Below, one piece after another: positions 34,908 to 44,071 of a stretch of DNA of 64,000 bases. The translations under genes and the position numbers were made by a program. The notes under the pieces were generated by a model. That model did not search any database. It was not told where the DNA came from and saw nothing but the letters and a program-made list of their open reading frames with translations. How positions within the stretch are numbered: the first letter of the stretch is position 1; every line of letters starts with the position of its first letter. Origin of the DNA: an uncultured Myxococcales bacterium (GTDB taxonomy: Bacteria > Myxococcota_A > UBA9042 > CAIXZC01). Location of the stretch: the NCBI GenBank assembly GCA_903895725.1, contig CAITUV010000066.1, forward strand, positions 62,001-126,000, read 5' to 3'.

Positions 34908-35387
34908 GTGCTCAACGAGACGACGAAATCGCTGGCGGAACAGGGCGACCAGGCGCTTGCCGCAATCGGCTGCTACGTGGTCGATCTGGAGGTCGAGCCG
35001 TCCCGCTCCCGCCCCCTGGTCCGCTACTTCATCGGCTGCCTCGACGACACGACGGTGACGGTCGAAATCTGTGCGAGGGCCAGCCGGATCCTCGAGGCAC
35101 TCCTGGACGAGTCGGGGCGGTTCGGAGCGGAGTACGCTATCGAGGTATCGAGCCCCGGCATCGATCGTCGTCTTGCGCGGCCGCGTGACTTCGCACGGTT
35201 TGCCGGGCGTGGCGTGCGGGTCCGCCTGAGAAGCCCTATGGACGGGAAGCGCAACCTGGAAGGCACCCTGGTGGGGGCCGATGAGAAGAAAGTCACTCTG
35301 GCGGTCGGGGAGCAGCAGATGGAGCTGCCGTACGACCTTCTGGCCAGGGCGAACCTGGTCTACGATTCAGCCAGTTCGGAGGAGTAG
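34908..35387 (+). CDS. rimP: ribosome maturation factor RimP
   Basis: A 159-residue protein needed for 30S subunit maturation. It matches the RimP pattern: an N-terminal alpha/beta domain (VVDLEVEPSRSRPLVRYFI) with the conserved YAIEVSSPGIDRRLARPRDFARFAGRGVRVRL junction (split here as EVSSPGIDRRL and RFAGRGV) and a C-terminal SH3-like domain. The start is GTG with a modest GGGG ribosome site. It is the first gene of the operon, immediately followed by nusA, the order conserved in most bacteria. Confidence 0.93.
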   Translation: MLNETTKSLAEQGDQALAAIGCYVVDLEVEPSRSRPLVRYFIGCLDDTTVTVEICARASRILEALLDESGRFGAEYAIEVSSPGIDRRLARPRDFARFAGRGVRVRLRSPMDGKRNLEGTLVGADEKKVTLAVGEQQMELPYDLLARANLVYDSASSEE

Positions 35388-36971
35388 ATGGAGCCGAATC
35401 TCAACAACGTCATTTCCGAAATCAGCAAGGAGAAAGGCATCTCACGAGAGGTGCTGGTGGAGGCTCTGGAGGCCGCCATCCTTGCCGCGGCCCGCAAGGT
35501 GTTCGGCCAGGACCGTCAGTTCGAGACCCGCTTCAACGAGGACTCGGGCCAGGTAGAGCTGTTCCAGTACATGCGGGTGGTTTCCGAAGTGGAAGATCCG
35601 GAGCAGGAGATCACGCTGGACCAGGCGCACCTGGTGGACCCGGAGGCCATGGACGGGGACGAGCTCGGCTTCGAGATCTTCTACAGCCCGCTTGACCAGG
35701 ACAAGGCCCGCGACCAGGAGCTCCAATACGGGGACATCCTGGGCATTTCCGCCCTGCGCAGCACGTTCGGCCGCATCGCGGCCCAGACTGCCAAGCAGGT
35801 CATCAACCAGCGTGTCCGATCGGCCGAGCGCGAAATCGTGTTCAACGAGTACAAGAACCGCAAGCACGAGCTGGTTACGGGCATCGCCCGTCGGTTCGAG
35901 CGGGGCGACATCATCGTCGACCTGGGCAAGGCGGAGGCCATCCTTCCCTTGCGCGAGCAGGTCCCGAAAGAGTCTTACCGCGCGGGCGACCGGGTCCAGG
36001 CCTTCGTGCTCGACGTGCTCGATTCGGAGCACTCGGTCAAGGGAAGCCAGGTCGTTCTGTCCCGCCGCCATCCGTTCCTCGTGGTCAAGCTCTTCGAGAT
36101 GGAAGTTCCGGAGATTTACGAGAGCATCGTGAAGGTGGTCAGCGTGGCCCGCGAGCCGGGGGAGCGTACGAAGATCGCAGTGACGTCGACGGACAGCGAC
36201 GTGGATCCCGTCGGCGCATGCGTCGGCATGCGAGGCGCCCGGGTGCAGGCGGTCGTCCAGGAGCTCAAGGGCGAGAAGATCGACATCGTGCCCTACAGCC
36301 CGGATCTGGCCCGCTTCGTGTGCAACGCCATCGCTCCGGCCGAGGTGGCTCGAGTGCTCATCGACGAAGATACCAACACGATCGAGCTCATCGTGCCGGA
36401 CGACCAGCTCTCGCTGGCCATCGGACGTCGTGGTCAGAACGTGAAGCTGGCCTCTCAGCTCGTCGGCTGGAACATCGAGATCCACAGCGAATCGCAGATC
36501 CAGGAGCAGAAGCGGGGCATTCTCGACGCCCTGCTCGAGGCCGGGGTCATGGAGGCGATGGACATCGAGTACATGTTCAAGCTGGGTCTCCACTCCATCG
36601 AGAACATCCTGGGCACTCCGGACGAAGAGCTGCTCGAGCTTCCCGGGATCAAGGAGGAGACTCTTCCCAAGTTGCGCGACGCGCTGGAAGACCTGCGTGA
36701 GCGGCGCATCGAGGAGGAGGAGCGACGCCGGGCCGGGGAGCAGGCCTCGGTGCCCACCGTCGTGTCGGTGCCGGCGGCGGATGGGGATGCGGCTCCGGCC
36801 GGTGAGCCGGCTTCGGAAGTCGAGGGGGCCGCACCGGATGCGGCGGTGGAGGCCGCTCAAGGCGCAGCGGAAGTGCCGGCTGCGGAGGCCCAGGAGGGAG
36901 GAAACGGCGATGAGGCAATCGATGCGCCGTTGCCCTCCAAGGTGCCGGGAGACGACACGGGCACACTGTAA
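35388..36971 (+). CDS. nusA: transcription termination/antitermination factor NusA
   Basis: A 527-residue protein that binds RNA polymerase and nascent RNA, affecting pausing, termination and antitermination. An N-terminal polymerase-binding domain (1-150) carries an acidic insert (about 68-110). The S1 domain (about 158-226) is followed by KH1 with GMRGAR (280-285) and KH2 with GRRGQN (346-351). A helix-hairpin-helix region (about 387-440) and an Ala/Glu/Pro-rich tail close it. It begins directly after the rimP stop. The leader terminator suggests NusA may control its own operon, as in other bacteria. Confidence 0.96.
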   Translation: MEPNLNNVISEISKEKGISREVLVEALEAAILAAARKVFGQDRQFETRFNEDSGQVELFQYMRVVSEVEDPEQEITLDQAHLVDPEAMDGDELGFEIFYSPLDQDKARDQELQYGDILGISALRSTFGRIAAQTAKQVINQRVRSAEREIVFNEYKNRKHELVTGIARRFERGDIIVDLGKAEAILPLREQVPKESYRAGDRVQAFVLDVLDSEHSVKGSQVVLSRRHPFLVVKLFEMEVPEIYESIVKVVSVAREPGERTKIAVTSTDSDVDPVGACVGMRGARVQAVVQELKGEKIDIVPYSPDLARFVCNAIAPAEVARVLIDEDTNTIELIVPDDQLSLAIGRRGQNVKLASQLVGWNIEIHSESQIQEQKRGILDALLEAGVMEAMDIEYMFKLGLHSIENILGTPDEELLELPGIKEETLPKLRDALEDLRERRIEEEERRRAGEQASVPTVVSVPAADGDAAPAGEPASEVEGAAPDAAVEAAQGAAEVPAAEAQEGGNGDEAIDAPLPSKVPGDDTGTL

Positions 36972-37303
36972 TGGGTGACCGGGAGGACTTGGACCGGGGA
37001 GAGGAAGATGGCGGCTGTCGCAACCACGTACCGCTTCGCACCTGCATCGGCTGTCGGGCCACGCGCCCGAGGTGCGAGCTCGTGCGCCTGGCGGTGCTGG
37101 ACGGCAGGGTCATTGCCGACCCCGGTGGGCGGATGGGAGGCCGGGGTGCCTGGCTCTGTCCCGATCCGGCCTGTGCGGAGAGGGCATTTCGCCGGGGTGC
37201 GTTCGAGCGTGGGTGGCGGGGCCGTGCGCTGCCGCCGGACCTCGACCAGCTTCGTGGGCTGTTGGCCACGAAGCGGTGCAAGATAGGGGGGCGCAAGTCA
37301 TGA
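36971..37303 (+). CDS. ylxR: YlxR family protein (RNase P modulator family)
   Basis: A 110-residue protein with the family signature: RTCIGCRATRPRCELVRL, then GGRMGGRGAWLCPDPACAERA. It overlaps the nusA stop by one base (TAATG) and the infB start by four (ATGA), so it is translationally coupled. Family members bind RNA and have been linked to RNase P control in Firmicutes. A role here is inferred from family and position between nusA and infB. Confidence 0.92.
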   Translation: MGDREDLDRGEEDGGCRNHVPLRTCIGCRATRPRCELVRLAVLDGRVIADPGGRMGGRGAWLCPDPACAERAFRRGAFERGWRGRALPPDLDQLRGLLATKRCKIGGRKS

Positions 37304-40092
37304 CGAAGATTCGGGTCTACGAGCTGGCAAAGGAGCTGTCCTCCGCTGCGAGGAAGCTGACCGCCGGCGACGTGAAGGAGAAGGCCACCGAGCTGGGAAT
37401 CGAGATCGATGGGCACCTCTCCTACCTGGAAGAGGCCGATGCTGCCCGCATCCGCCGGGCCTTCCAGGTCGCGCCCGATCCGGGCCAGGAGAAGAGGGTC
37501 CGGAGCACCGTGGTCCGCCGTCGTCGCGTGGGCGAAGGGGACGGAGCCTCGGTCGAGGTTACTACGACCACGACCATCGCCGAGCAACCGGCCGAAGGGG
37601 CCGCTCCCAAGGCCGCCCGAATCGTCCGTCGCCGCACTACGGTGGAGCAGGCCGCTGCCGAGGAACCCGAGCAGGCCCTCCTGGCCGGTGAGGCCCCGCT
37701 GCCCGAGGCAGCCGACGTTTCGCCCGAGTCTCCGGCTCCCGAGGCCGACATCCCGGCCGATGCGGTGGAAGAGCTTTCACAGGGTGAGCCGGCCGTCGAG
37801 GCTCCAGCGGAGCTGCGGGCCGAGCCCGAGCTGGCGGTCGAGAACGTTGCACCCGCACCCGAGGAGGAGGCGGTCCCCGAGCCGCAGCCCGTGGAACCCC
37901 CCGTTGCCGAGCCTTCGGCTGAGGCAGCACCCGTCGTCGCACCGCCCCCTGAACCGGCCGTGCCGGCCCACCCGCCCGCTGCGGCCCCGGCCCCGGCCCA
38001 GCCCGAGCTGGTTCCGACGCTGCGTCGCCGCCCCCGTGGCCGCGAGGAATTCCGCGCAGTCGTCGTGGCCCTGCCCGAGGTGACCGAAACCCCGAAGGTG
38101 GCCCCGCCTACGGCCGTCGTCCGCCCCGGCACATTGCCTCGTCCCTCCACCCGCGAAATCGAGAAGGATGACGATTCCTCACGGCCGAAGCGCCGGGGCA
38201 AGCGCCTGATCTATGACCGCCGCCGCGAAGGCACGGCCCCGCCCGCCCAGCAGTTCGACCGGGAGGGCCGTCCCATCCGCGTCAAGCGCAAGAAGGGAGG
38301 CCGAGGGGGTGACAGCGAGCAGCCCACCTCCACCGTGGCCAAGCGCACCGTCCAGATCGACGAGAACATCTCCGTGGCCGACATGGCCAACCAGATGGCC
38401 GTCAAGGCAAGCATCGTGCTGCGAAAGCTGTTCGAGCAGAACATCATGGTGACGGTCAACGACAAGCTCGACTACGAGACCGCTGCCATCATCGCCAACG
38501 ACCTCGGCTACGAAGTCGAGAACACGTCGTTCGACGTCGGCAAGTACCTCGCTGTCCAGGAAGACGCTGCCGAAGACATGGCCACCCGCCCGCCGGTCGT
38601 GACCATCATGGGACACGTCGACCACGGCAAGACCTCGCTGCTGGATCGCATCCAGGCCTCCGACATCGCTTCGGGTGAGGCCGGCGGCATCACCCAGAAG
38701 ATCGGTGCCTACGTCGTCGAAGTGGCCAAGGGTCGCGTCACCTTCATCGATACTCCGGGCCACGAGGCCTTCACCGCCATGCGCGCCCGCGGCGCACAGG
38801 TGACCGACCTGGTCATCCTGGTCGTTGCTGCAGATGACGGCGTGATGCCCCAGACTCTCGAAGCCATCGACCACGCCCGGGCCGCCAAGGTGCCGATCAT
38901 CGTCGCCGTCAACAAGGTGGACAAGCCCGAGGCCGACCCGGCTCGGATCCGACGGGATCTTGCAGAGCGTGAGCTCGTCCCCGAAGAGTGGGGCGGCGAC
39001 ACCATTTACGTCGACGTCTCCGCACGCACGGGCCAGGGAATCGAGCAGCTCCTCGACATGCTGGTCGTTCAGTCGGAGGTGCTCGAGCTCAAGGCCAATC
39101 CGGAAAAGCGCGCCAGCGGCATCATCATCGAGTCGCGCCTTGAGAAGGGGCGTGGCCCGGTGGCCAGCGTGGTAGTCCGCGATGGTACCCTGAGGATTGG
39201 CGACTGGGTGGTTGCGGGCATGGCCCAGGGCCGCGTCCGAGGCCTCAACGACCACAAGGGGCGTTCGCTCAGGGAAGTCGGTCCCGGGATGCCCGCCGAG
39301 ATCATCGGTCTCGACCGGGTTCCGCAGGCAGGAGAGACCCTCCACGTGGTGCAGGACGAGAAGACCTCCAAGATCGTGGCGGACTACAAGGAGAAGAAGG
39401 AGCGCGACGAGCGCCTCGCCCGAGTCCGGAAGCCCACGCTCGAGCAGCTCTTCGCACAGGGCCCGGACAGCGACGTCAAGGTGCTCAAGGTCGTGCTCAA
39501 GGGCGACACTCAGGGGTCCATGGAGGCCATCCGCCAGGGCATGGAGCAGATCCAGACCGAGAAGGTCAAGCTCGAAGTCATCGGTACCGGCGTCGGCGTC
39601 ATCTCCGAGAGCGACGTCAACCTGGCCAGGGCCTCCGAAGGCCTCATCCTCGGCTTCAACATCCGCCCCGATGCCAAGGCCAAGACGCTGGCCGACAGTC
39701 TCGGAGTCGAGATCCTGACCTTCAACCTGATCCACGAGCTCATCGACAAGACCCGGCTCCTCATGGAAGGCAAGCTCGAAATGGTGGAGAAGGAGGTCTA
39801 CCTGGGCAAGGCAGAGGTCCGCCAGGTATTCTCCATCTCTCGAATCGGCAAGATCGCCGGCTGCCAGGTGCTGGAGGGCAAGATCCTGCGAAGCGCCCTG
39901 GTTCGCGTCAAGCGGGACGACGAGGTGGTCTGGCAGGGCAAGCTCTCCTCGCTCAAGCGCTTCAAGGATGACGTCAAGGAAGTCGCACAGGGGTTTGAGT
40001 GCGGCATGTCCGCTGACGGATTCGATGGAATCCGGGAGGGCGACATCATCGAGGCATTCGAGATCCAGAAGATCGCTGCCACGCTCGACTAA
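37300..40092 (+). CDS. infB: translation initiation factor IF-2
   Basis: A 930-residue GTPase that brings initiator tRNA to the 30S subunit. The start MTKIRVYELAKEL is the conserved IF2 N-terminal domain; the frame is open upstream only because it overlaps ylxR. A long Ala/Glu/Pro/Val-rich linker (about 60-330) separates it from a second N-domain and the G domain. G1 is GHVDHGKT (438-445), G3 is DTPGHE (from 484) and G4 is NKVD (from 538). Domains II-IV follow to the C-terminus. It overlaps the ylxR stop by 4 bases. Confidence 0.97.
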   Translation: MTKIRVYELAKELSSAARKLTAGDVKEKATELGIEIDGHLSYLEEADAARIRRAFQVAPDPGQEKRVRSTVVRRRRVGEGDGASVEVTTTTTIAEQPAEGAAPKAARIVRRRTTVEQAAAEEPEQALLAGEAPLPEAADVSPESPAPEADIPADAVEELSQGEPAVEAPAELRAEPELAVENVAPAPEEEAVPEPQPVEPPVAEPSAEAAPVVAPPPEPAVPAHPPAAAPAPAQPELVPTLRRRPRGREEFRAVVVALPEVTETPKVAPPTAVVRPGTLPRPSTREIEKDDDSSRPKRRGKRLIYDRRREGTAPPAQQFDREGRPIRVKRKKGGRGGDSEQPTSTVAKRTVQIDENISVADMANQMAVKASIVLRKLFEQNIMVTVNDKLDYETAAIIANDLGYEVENTSFDVGKYLAVQEDAAEDMATRPPVVTIMGHVDHGKTSLLDRIQASDIASGEAGGITQKIGAYVVEVAKGRVTFIDTPGHEAFTAMRARGAQVTDLVILVVAADDGVMPQTLEAIDHARAAKVPIIVAVNKVDKPEADPARIRRDLAERELVPEEWGGDTIYVDVSARTGQGIEQLLDMLVVQSEVLELKANPEKRASGIIIESRLEKGRGPVASVVVRDGTLRIGDWVVAGMAQGRVRGLNDHKGRSLREVGPGMPAEIIGLDRVPQAGETLHVVQDEKTSKIVADYKEKKERDERLARVRKPTLEQLFAQGPDSDVKVLKVVLKGDTQGSMEAIRQGMEQIQTEKVKLEVIGTGVGVISESDVNLARASEGLILGFNIRPDAKAKTLADSLGVEILTFNLIHELIDKTRLLMEGKLEMVEKEVYLGKAEVRQVFSISRIGKIAGCQVLEGKILRSALVRVKRDDEVVWQGKLSSLKRFKDDVKEVAQGFECGMSADGFDGIREGDIIEAFEIQKIAATLD

Positions 40093-40122
40093 CCGCCTGC
40101 GACAAGGCTCATCGGTGACGTC

Positions 40123-40410
40123 ATGGTCGTCGGAATCTGCAGATTCGTGCTGTCCATCCCAGGCAGCCAGACGCTGAAGGATAAGCGGAGCCGCATCCGG
40201 CCTATCCTCCATGCTCTGCACCACGACCACCATGTCAGCGTGGCCGAAGTCGATCTCCAGAATGTTGCGGACCAGGCAGTCCTGGCCTTTGCCCTCGTCA
40301 GCAACGACCGCCGCGTGGTCAACTCCGAGATCGATCGCATCCTGGCCCGGATCGAGACGATCGGAGATGTGGTCCTGGGGGAAAGCGATTTTGAGATTCA
40401 GAACTACTGA
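40123..40410 (+). CDS. DUF503 (YlxP-like) small protein
   Basis: A 95-residue protein matching the DUF503 family commonly found between infB and rbfA: MVVGICRFVLSIPGSQTLKDKR, VAEVDLQNVADQAVLAFALVS and a C-terminal ESDFEIQN. Family function is not settled. A weak ribosome site precedes it; it lies 30 bp after infB, and rbfA follows. Confidence 0.88.
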   Translation: MVVGICRFVLSIPGSQTLKDKRSRIRPILHALHHDHHVSVAEVDLQNVADQAVLAFALVSNDRRVVNSEIDRILARIETIGDVVLGESDFEIQNY

Positions 40411-40464
40411 GCTGCTCCCGACGCGAGGCCGGACCCGGAAATCGATGCGTGAGGGTTGGACGAG

Positions 40465-40824
40465 ATGAAGACTTTCAAGAGAGCGGACAGAGTGGCCCCC
40501 CTCGTCAAGCAGATCCTGGCGGAGCTCCTTTCCCGCAGGGTGAAGGACCCTCGCCTGGCTGCGGTCGTGCTGACCCGGGTCGACATCGGGGACGACCTTC
40601 GCCTGGCTCGGGTCGGCTATCGGATCGTCAAGGGGGGATGCGGTCGTGAAGCCGTTGACGCAGCCCTCGAGGCAGCCAGCGGGTTTCTTCGTAGAGAGCT
40701 GGGCGAACAGCTCAAGATGAAGTTCACCCCCGAGCTCAGATTCCGGTTCGACGAGAGCGTGGATCACGTCGAGAACGTGGAGCGGATTCTCAAGGAGCTG
40801 CACCTGGACGGCGGGGAGGAGTAG
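40465..40824 (+). CDS. rbfA: 30S ribosome-binding factor RbfA
   Basis: A 119-residue KH-fold protein for late 16S rRNA and 30S maturation. Recognisable parts are FKRADRVAPLVKQILAELL, VKDPRLAAVVLTRVDI and FTPELRFRFDES. The ATG is chosen over an upstream in-frame TTG, because GAGGG is spaced 9 bases from the ATG but abuts the TTG. It is followed by truB after 5 bp. Confidence 0.93.
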   Translation: MKTFKRADRVAPLVKQILAELLSRRVKDPRLAAVVLTRVDIGDDLRLARVGYRIVKGGCGREAVDAALEAASGFLRRELGEQLKMKFTPELRFRFDESVDHVENVERILKELHLDGGEE

Positions 40825-40829
40825 GCGAC

Positions 40830-41729
40830 ATGCACGCATTGCACGGATATCTTCTCCTCGACAAGCCGGCCGGCCGCACGTCGGCTCAAGTGGTCCGGGC
40901 GATCTCCCGCATGACCTATGATGCCCGCTGCGGCCACCTGGGCACGCTTGATCCGATGGCCACCGGGCTGCTGGTCGCCTGCCTCGGCGATGCGCTCAAG
41001 CTCGTCCCCTTCCTTCAGAAAGGACTCAAGCGATACATCGCAGAGGTCCGCTTCGGGCTGGCCACGGACACGTGCGACATGGACGGCCAGATCGTCGGCA
41101 AGGCCGAAGTGCCCGCTGCACTTCAGGATCGCATCACCCGGGTGCTCAAGCGGTTCGTCGGGACGATTCAGCAGGTTCCGCCCGTGTTCAGTGCCATCAA
41201 AGTGAAGGGACGACGCCTTTACAAGGCAGCCCGGAAGGGCGAGGAAGTGGAGGCTCCGGTCCGCGAGATCACCATCCAGGACATCACCGTGGTCTCGCGG
41301 CGGGAGGATTCGGTCGTCCTCGACGTCCGCTGCTCAGCCGGCACATACATCCGGGCGCTGGCCCGCGACCTCGGTGATGCCGTGAACTGCCCGGCGGTGC
41401 TGGCCTCGCTGCGTCGCATTGAGAGTGCTCCGTTTCACCTCGACAAGGCCGTCCCGTTCGAGCTGCTCGAGAGCGGCCGGGAAAAGGTCCAGGACCATAT
41501 CGCTCCTCTCACGGCCTACCTCCCCAACCTCCCGCACCTCGAGCTGTCGAGCCGCCAGGCAAAGCTGGCACGCACCGGCAGACCCCTTGCCGAATTGGAG
41601 GGGATACCGCAGGGCACGACGCTCCTGCTTGACGGAGCGGGCCGCCTGATCGCAATTGGCGAAGGGGAAGGAGAGCCCAGGGTGATGCGCATCCGCCGGG
41701 TCTTCACAGGCCCCCAGTCCGAAGAATAG
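40830..41729 (+). CDS. truB: tRNA pseudouridine-55 synthase TruB
   Basis: A 299-residue protein converting U55 to pseudouridine in the T-loop of tRNAs. N-terminal LLLDKPAGRTSAQVV and the catalytic aspartate in GHLGTLDPMATGLL (D41) are present. Later YIRALARDLG and a PUA-like C-terminus ending RIRRVF are also present. It is the last gene of the translation operon; the next gene is on the other strand. Confidence 0.96.
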   Translation: MHALHGYLLLDKPAGRTSAQVVRAISRMTYDARCGHLGTLDPMATGLLVACLGDALKLVPFLQKGLKRYIAEVRFGLATDTCDMDGQIVGKAEVPAALQDRITRVLKRFVGTIQQVPPVFSAIKVKGRRLYKAARKGEEVEAPVREITIQDITVVSRREDSVVLDVRCSAGTYIRALARDLGDAVNCPAVLASLRRIESAPFHLDKAVPFELLESGREKVQDHIAPLTAYLPNLPHLELSSRQAKLARTGRPLAELEGIPQGTTLLLDGAGRLIAIGEGEGEPRVMRIRRVFTGPQSEE

Positions 41730-41767
41730 CCTAGCAGGTTCCGCTGCCTGACGAACGACTCAGGTGC

Positions 41768-42589
41768 CTAGTGGGTGGGAGCAGTCGGGCTCTCCGCCTT
41801 TGGTGCGGAAACCGGGGCCGGCGTAGGGGTCGGTTGTCCAGCCGGCGGAGCCGCCAGGAAAGCCGGCGCAGGCGTGGGCGCCGTTCCCGTCGGCGCTGGC
41901 TGCGTGCCCGTCGGAGCGGGCTGCGTGCCCGTCGGAGCGGGCTGCGTTCCCGTCGGCGCTGGCTGCGTGCCCGTCGGAGCGGGGCGCTTCTCCGGCTCGT
42001 CGGGCGGATTGACCACCGGAACCGTGGGGATGGGCCCACGGAAGGGCCTGATGGGGACGGCTTTCCGTTCGATGGGGCGAGCCGGCGTCGAGGCGGCCGG
42101 ATTCTCGGGGCGAGGCTCGGGCCTGGCCTCGGATGGGTTCTCGGACGAATCCTCCACACCGATCAGGTTCGCCGTGACCGCCAGGATCAGAATGCCGTTC
42201 TTGTACCGATGCCCGGCCTGGAAGAAGAGCCCGCCGTTCTTGATTCGGATCGTGGTCCTCAGATCCTTGATTTCCATGGTGAGCTTGATGAACTCACCCT
42301 GGATGTCGCGGAACCTCAGCTTCAGGGAGGTCTGATCCGGCAGAGCCACTTCGCCGGTCTCGTCGAGGCGGAGCCTGACAACGCGGTTGTCGAGCTGCCT
42401 GAACGATGTGTAGCGCGTTCCGAAGCTCTTCTTGAGGTATTTCCCGATGCTCTCGGAAAGCTGCGGATCGATGAGCGTTCCTTGCCGGGAAGCCAGCATC
42501 ACCCGGACACGGAACTTCACTTCCTGACCATGCGCAGCCTGGCAGAGAAACACCAGAAGAAGAAGGATTGGAACCGCCACGTGCTTCAT
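41768..42589 (-). CDS. secreted protein with Pro-rich PAPTGTQ-repeat tail
   Basis: A 273-residue protein. The signal peptide ends near QAAHGQE (about residue 22). A beta-rich domain (about 25-140) contains FRVRVMLASRQG and LRFRDIQGEFIKLTMEIKDL. A Pro/Ala/Glu linker and four copies of PAPTGTQ plus variants follow. The start overlaps the anti-sigma stop by four bases, so it belongs to the ECF sigma operon and may be part of the stress-response output. I do not recognise the folded domain. Confidence 0.72.
   Translation of the reverse strand: MKHVAVPILLLLVFLCQAAHGQEVKFRVRVMLASRQGTLIDPQLSESIGKYLKKSFGTRYTSFRQLDNRVVRLRLDETGEVALPDQTSLKLRFRDIQGEFIKLTMEIKDLRTTIRIKNGGLFFQAGHRYKNGILILAVTANLIGVEDSSENPSEARPEPRPENPAASTPARPIERKAVPIRPFRGPIPTVPVVNPPDEPEKRPAPTGTQPAPTGTQPAPTGTQPAPTGTQPAPTGTAPTPAPAFLAAPPAGQPTPTPAPVSAPKAESPTAPTH
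41877..41990 (-). repeat. coding 21-bp repeats (PAPTGTQ)
   Basis: Four near-identical heptapeptide units plus a variant, read on the minus strand. A flexible Pro-rich linker, prone to length change by slippage. Confidence 0.7.
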
Positions 42590-43293
42590 ATTCGATTGTC
42601 CTCCCCCGGCTCCGGCGAGCCCTCCCCCTCGAAATGCCAGACGACGGCAGGGGCATCACCATCCGGATCGACATCCACGATCACCGTGCCCGAATCGACC
42701 TGGTAGTAGGTCACGTAGCACTCGTTGCGCTTGAACGGCTTCTCCTCGTGAGCGGAGCGGCGGTTGGCCGACGCGTCCTGGACCAGCACGTCGGCAGCAG
42801 TGCCCTGAGCACCGGCAAGCATCGTCCCGCTCTCGGCCTCGGCGGGGGCGGCCGGATCGTCAGCGGCCACCTCGACCCTAGCCTTGCCCACGTCCGGCCC
42901 TTCGGTCGGCCCGCTCGTGGCGTAGATCAGGGTGCCCGCTATCACGGCAGCGGCCAGGGCAGCGGCCACGCCGAGAGGGGCTGCAGGCGACACGAGGCCG
43001 ATCTGATAGCGCTCCAGCCAGGCGAGGATCCTCTCCTTCCAGCCGCGCTCCTGGTTCTGGATTCGAGTCATGACTCCCGGGAGCACGGCATCGAGGTTGA
43101 CGCGCCGGACCTCCTCCACGTAGACCTCACGGATGAGGGCCCTCAGCTTCTGCAGGCGGTCGAGCTGCTGCCGGCACTCCTGGCAATGGGCCAGCTCGTT
43201 GCGCACGCGGTCGTGCTCCTGCGGGGAGAGCTCCCCGTCGAGGAACCGCTCCAGCATCTCCCTCACGTCCCGGCATTCGACCTTGTTCGACAT
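42586..43293 (-). CDS. zinc-finger anti-sigma factor (RsiW-like)
   Basis: A 235-residue protein. The N-terminal zinc-binding motif ELAHCQECRQQL (H-x-x-C type) after a short helical region is the classic anti-ECF pattern. One membrane helix (about 104-126) precedes an extracytoplasmic domain (about 130-235). The gene starts 13 bp after the ECF sigma stop and is followed, with a 4-base overlap, by the secreted Pro-rich protein. It probably holds the sigma factor at the membrane until a signal releases it. Confidence 0.88.
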   Translation of the reverse strand: MSNKVECRDVREMLERFLDGELSPQEHDRVRNELAHCQECRQQLDRLQKLRALIREVYVEEVRRVNLDAVLPGVMTRIQNQERGWKERILAWLERYQIGLVSPAAPLGVAAALAAAVIAGTLIYATSGPTEGPDVGKARVEVAADDPAAPAEAESGTMLAGAQGTAADVLVQDASANRRSAHEEKPFKRNECYVTYYQVDSGTVIVDVDPDGDAPAVVWHFEGEGSPEPGEDNRI

Positions 43294-43306
43294 GATGCGC
43301 CTCCCC

Positions 43307-43900
43307 TCAGTTGACGTAGTGAGACAACCGGCTCTGCATCTTCTTCCGGGCGTGGAACAAGCGGCTCATGACCGTACCGATGGAGATGCCCACGACATCG
43401 GCGATCTCCTGGTACGACAGCCCCTCGAGCTCCCGCAGGATGAGCACCTGCCGATGCTTGGGGGGCAGCTTGTCCAGAGCAGCCCGGATCTTCGCGGCCA
43501 GCTCCTCCCTCAGAAGCCTGCCCGTGGGGGTTTCCCTCGATGCCGATGACACCACCGGGAAGACCTCCTCCTGGAGTGCCGGCCCGTGCTTGAACGAGTC
43601 GTCGTACTCATAACTCTGGAGCTTCCGTCTGCGGTAGTGATCGATGCAGATGTTGACCGCAATCCGGTAGATCCAGGTGTAGAACGACGACGTCCCTTCA
43701 AAGGAAGGCAGGTGGCGGTGGACACGGAGGAAGACCTCCTGCGTCTTGTCCATTGCCTCCTGGTGATTGCTAATCATTGAGTAGACAATCATGTAAACCT
43801 TCCTCTGATACCGAAGCACGAGCTCCTTGAAAGCGGCCTGATCTCCCTCCTTTGCTCTCTGCACGAGAATCTTGTCTTCCGCTTCCAAAGGCACCACCAC
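43307..43900 (-). CDS. ECF-family RNA polymerase sigma factor (RpoE-like)
   Basis: About 197 residues. Region 2 reads DKTQEVFLRVHRHLPSFEG and TWIYRIAVNICIDHYRRRK; region 4 reads LDKLPPKHRQVLILRELEGLSYQEIADVVG. The open frame extends about 35 codons further upstream, but a sigma-70-type promoter lies inside that extension. I therefore choose the GTG in the LVVVPLEAEDK stretch; the two following GTGs are equally possible. It heads the sigma, anti-sigma and secreted-protein operon, so it is probably controlled by that membrane anti-sigma. Confidence 0.85.
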   Translation of the reverse strand: MVVPLEAEDKILVQRAKEGDQAAFKELVLRYQRKVYMIVYSMISNHQEAMDKTQEVFLRVHRHLPSFEGTSSFYTWIYRIAVNICIDHYRRRKLQSYEYDDSFKHGPALQEEVFPVVSSASRETPTGRLLREELAAKIRAALDKLPPKHRQVLILRELEGLSYQEIADVVGISIGTVMSRLFHARKKMQSRLSHYVN

Positions 43901-43949
43901 AAGCCGGTCCAGAGACGTCAACCTGCCGACGCTATTCAACCAGAGCGGG

Positions 43950-43978
43950 AGTCTAGCCGGTTTCCCCCGGGATGGCAA
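43950..43978 (-). promoter_or_regulatory. promoter of the ECF sigma operon
   Basis: Minus strand: TTGCCA (43973-43978), a 17-base spacer and TAGACT (43950-43955). A housekeeping-type promoter; it dictates the downstream start choice. Confidence 0.65.
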
Positions 43979-44013
43979 CTTCGAACGAGGCGGAGAATCC
44001 GCCACGGAGGTGA

Positions 44014-44042
44014 TTGACAGTTCAGGGGCCGTTCTCTAGAGT
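44014..44042 (+). promoter_or_regulatory. promoter of cystathionine beta-synthase gene
   Basis: TTGACA (44014-44019), a 17-base spacer and TAGAGT (44037-44042); the ATG lies 30 bases further. The consensus -35 is strong. Confidence 0.72.
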
Positions 44043-44071
44043 GTGCGGCACGAACCGTGGAGGAAGGGACC

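Noticed and set aside
38179..40839. Long minus-strand open frame (886 aa)
   Set aside because: Antisense to infB and neighbours, no start signals; composition unlike real proteins nearby.
41730..41767. Terminator between truB and the convergent secreted-protein gene
   Set aside because: Only 4-bp stems and no T run were found in the 38-bp gap.
43307..44005. Longer ECF sigma start at 44005
   Set aside because: A promoter (43950-43978) lies within that extension and no ribosome site precedes the upstream GTG.
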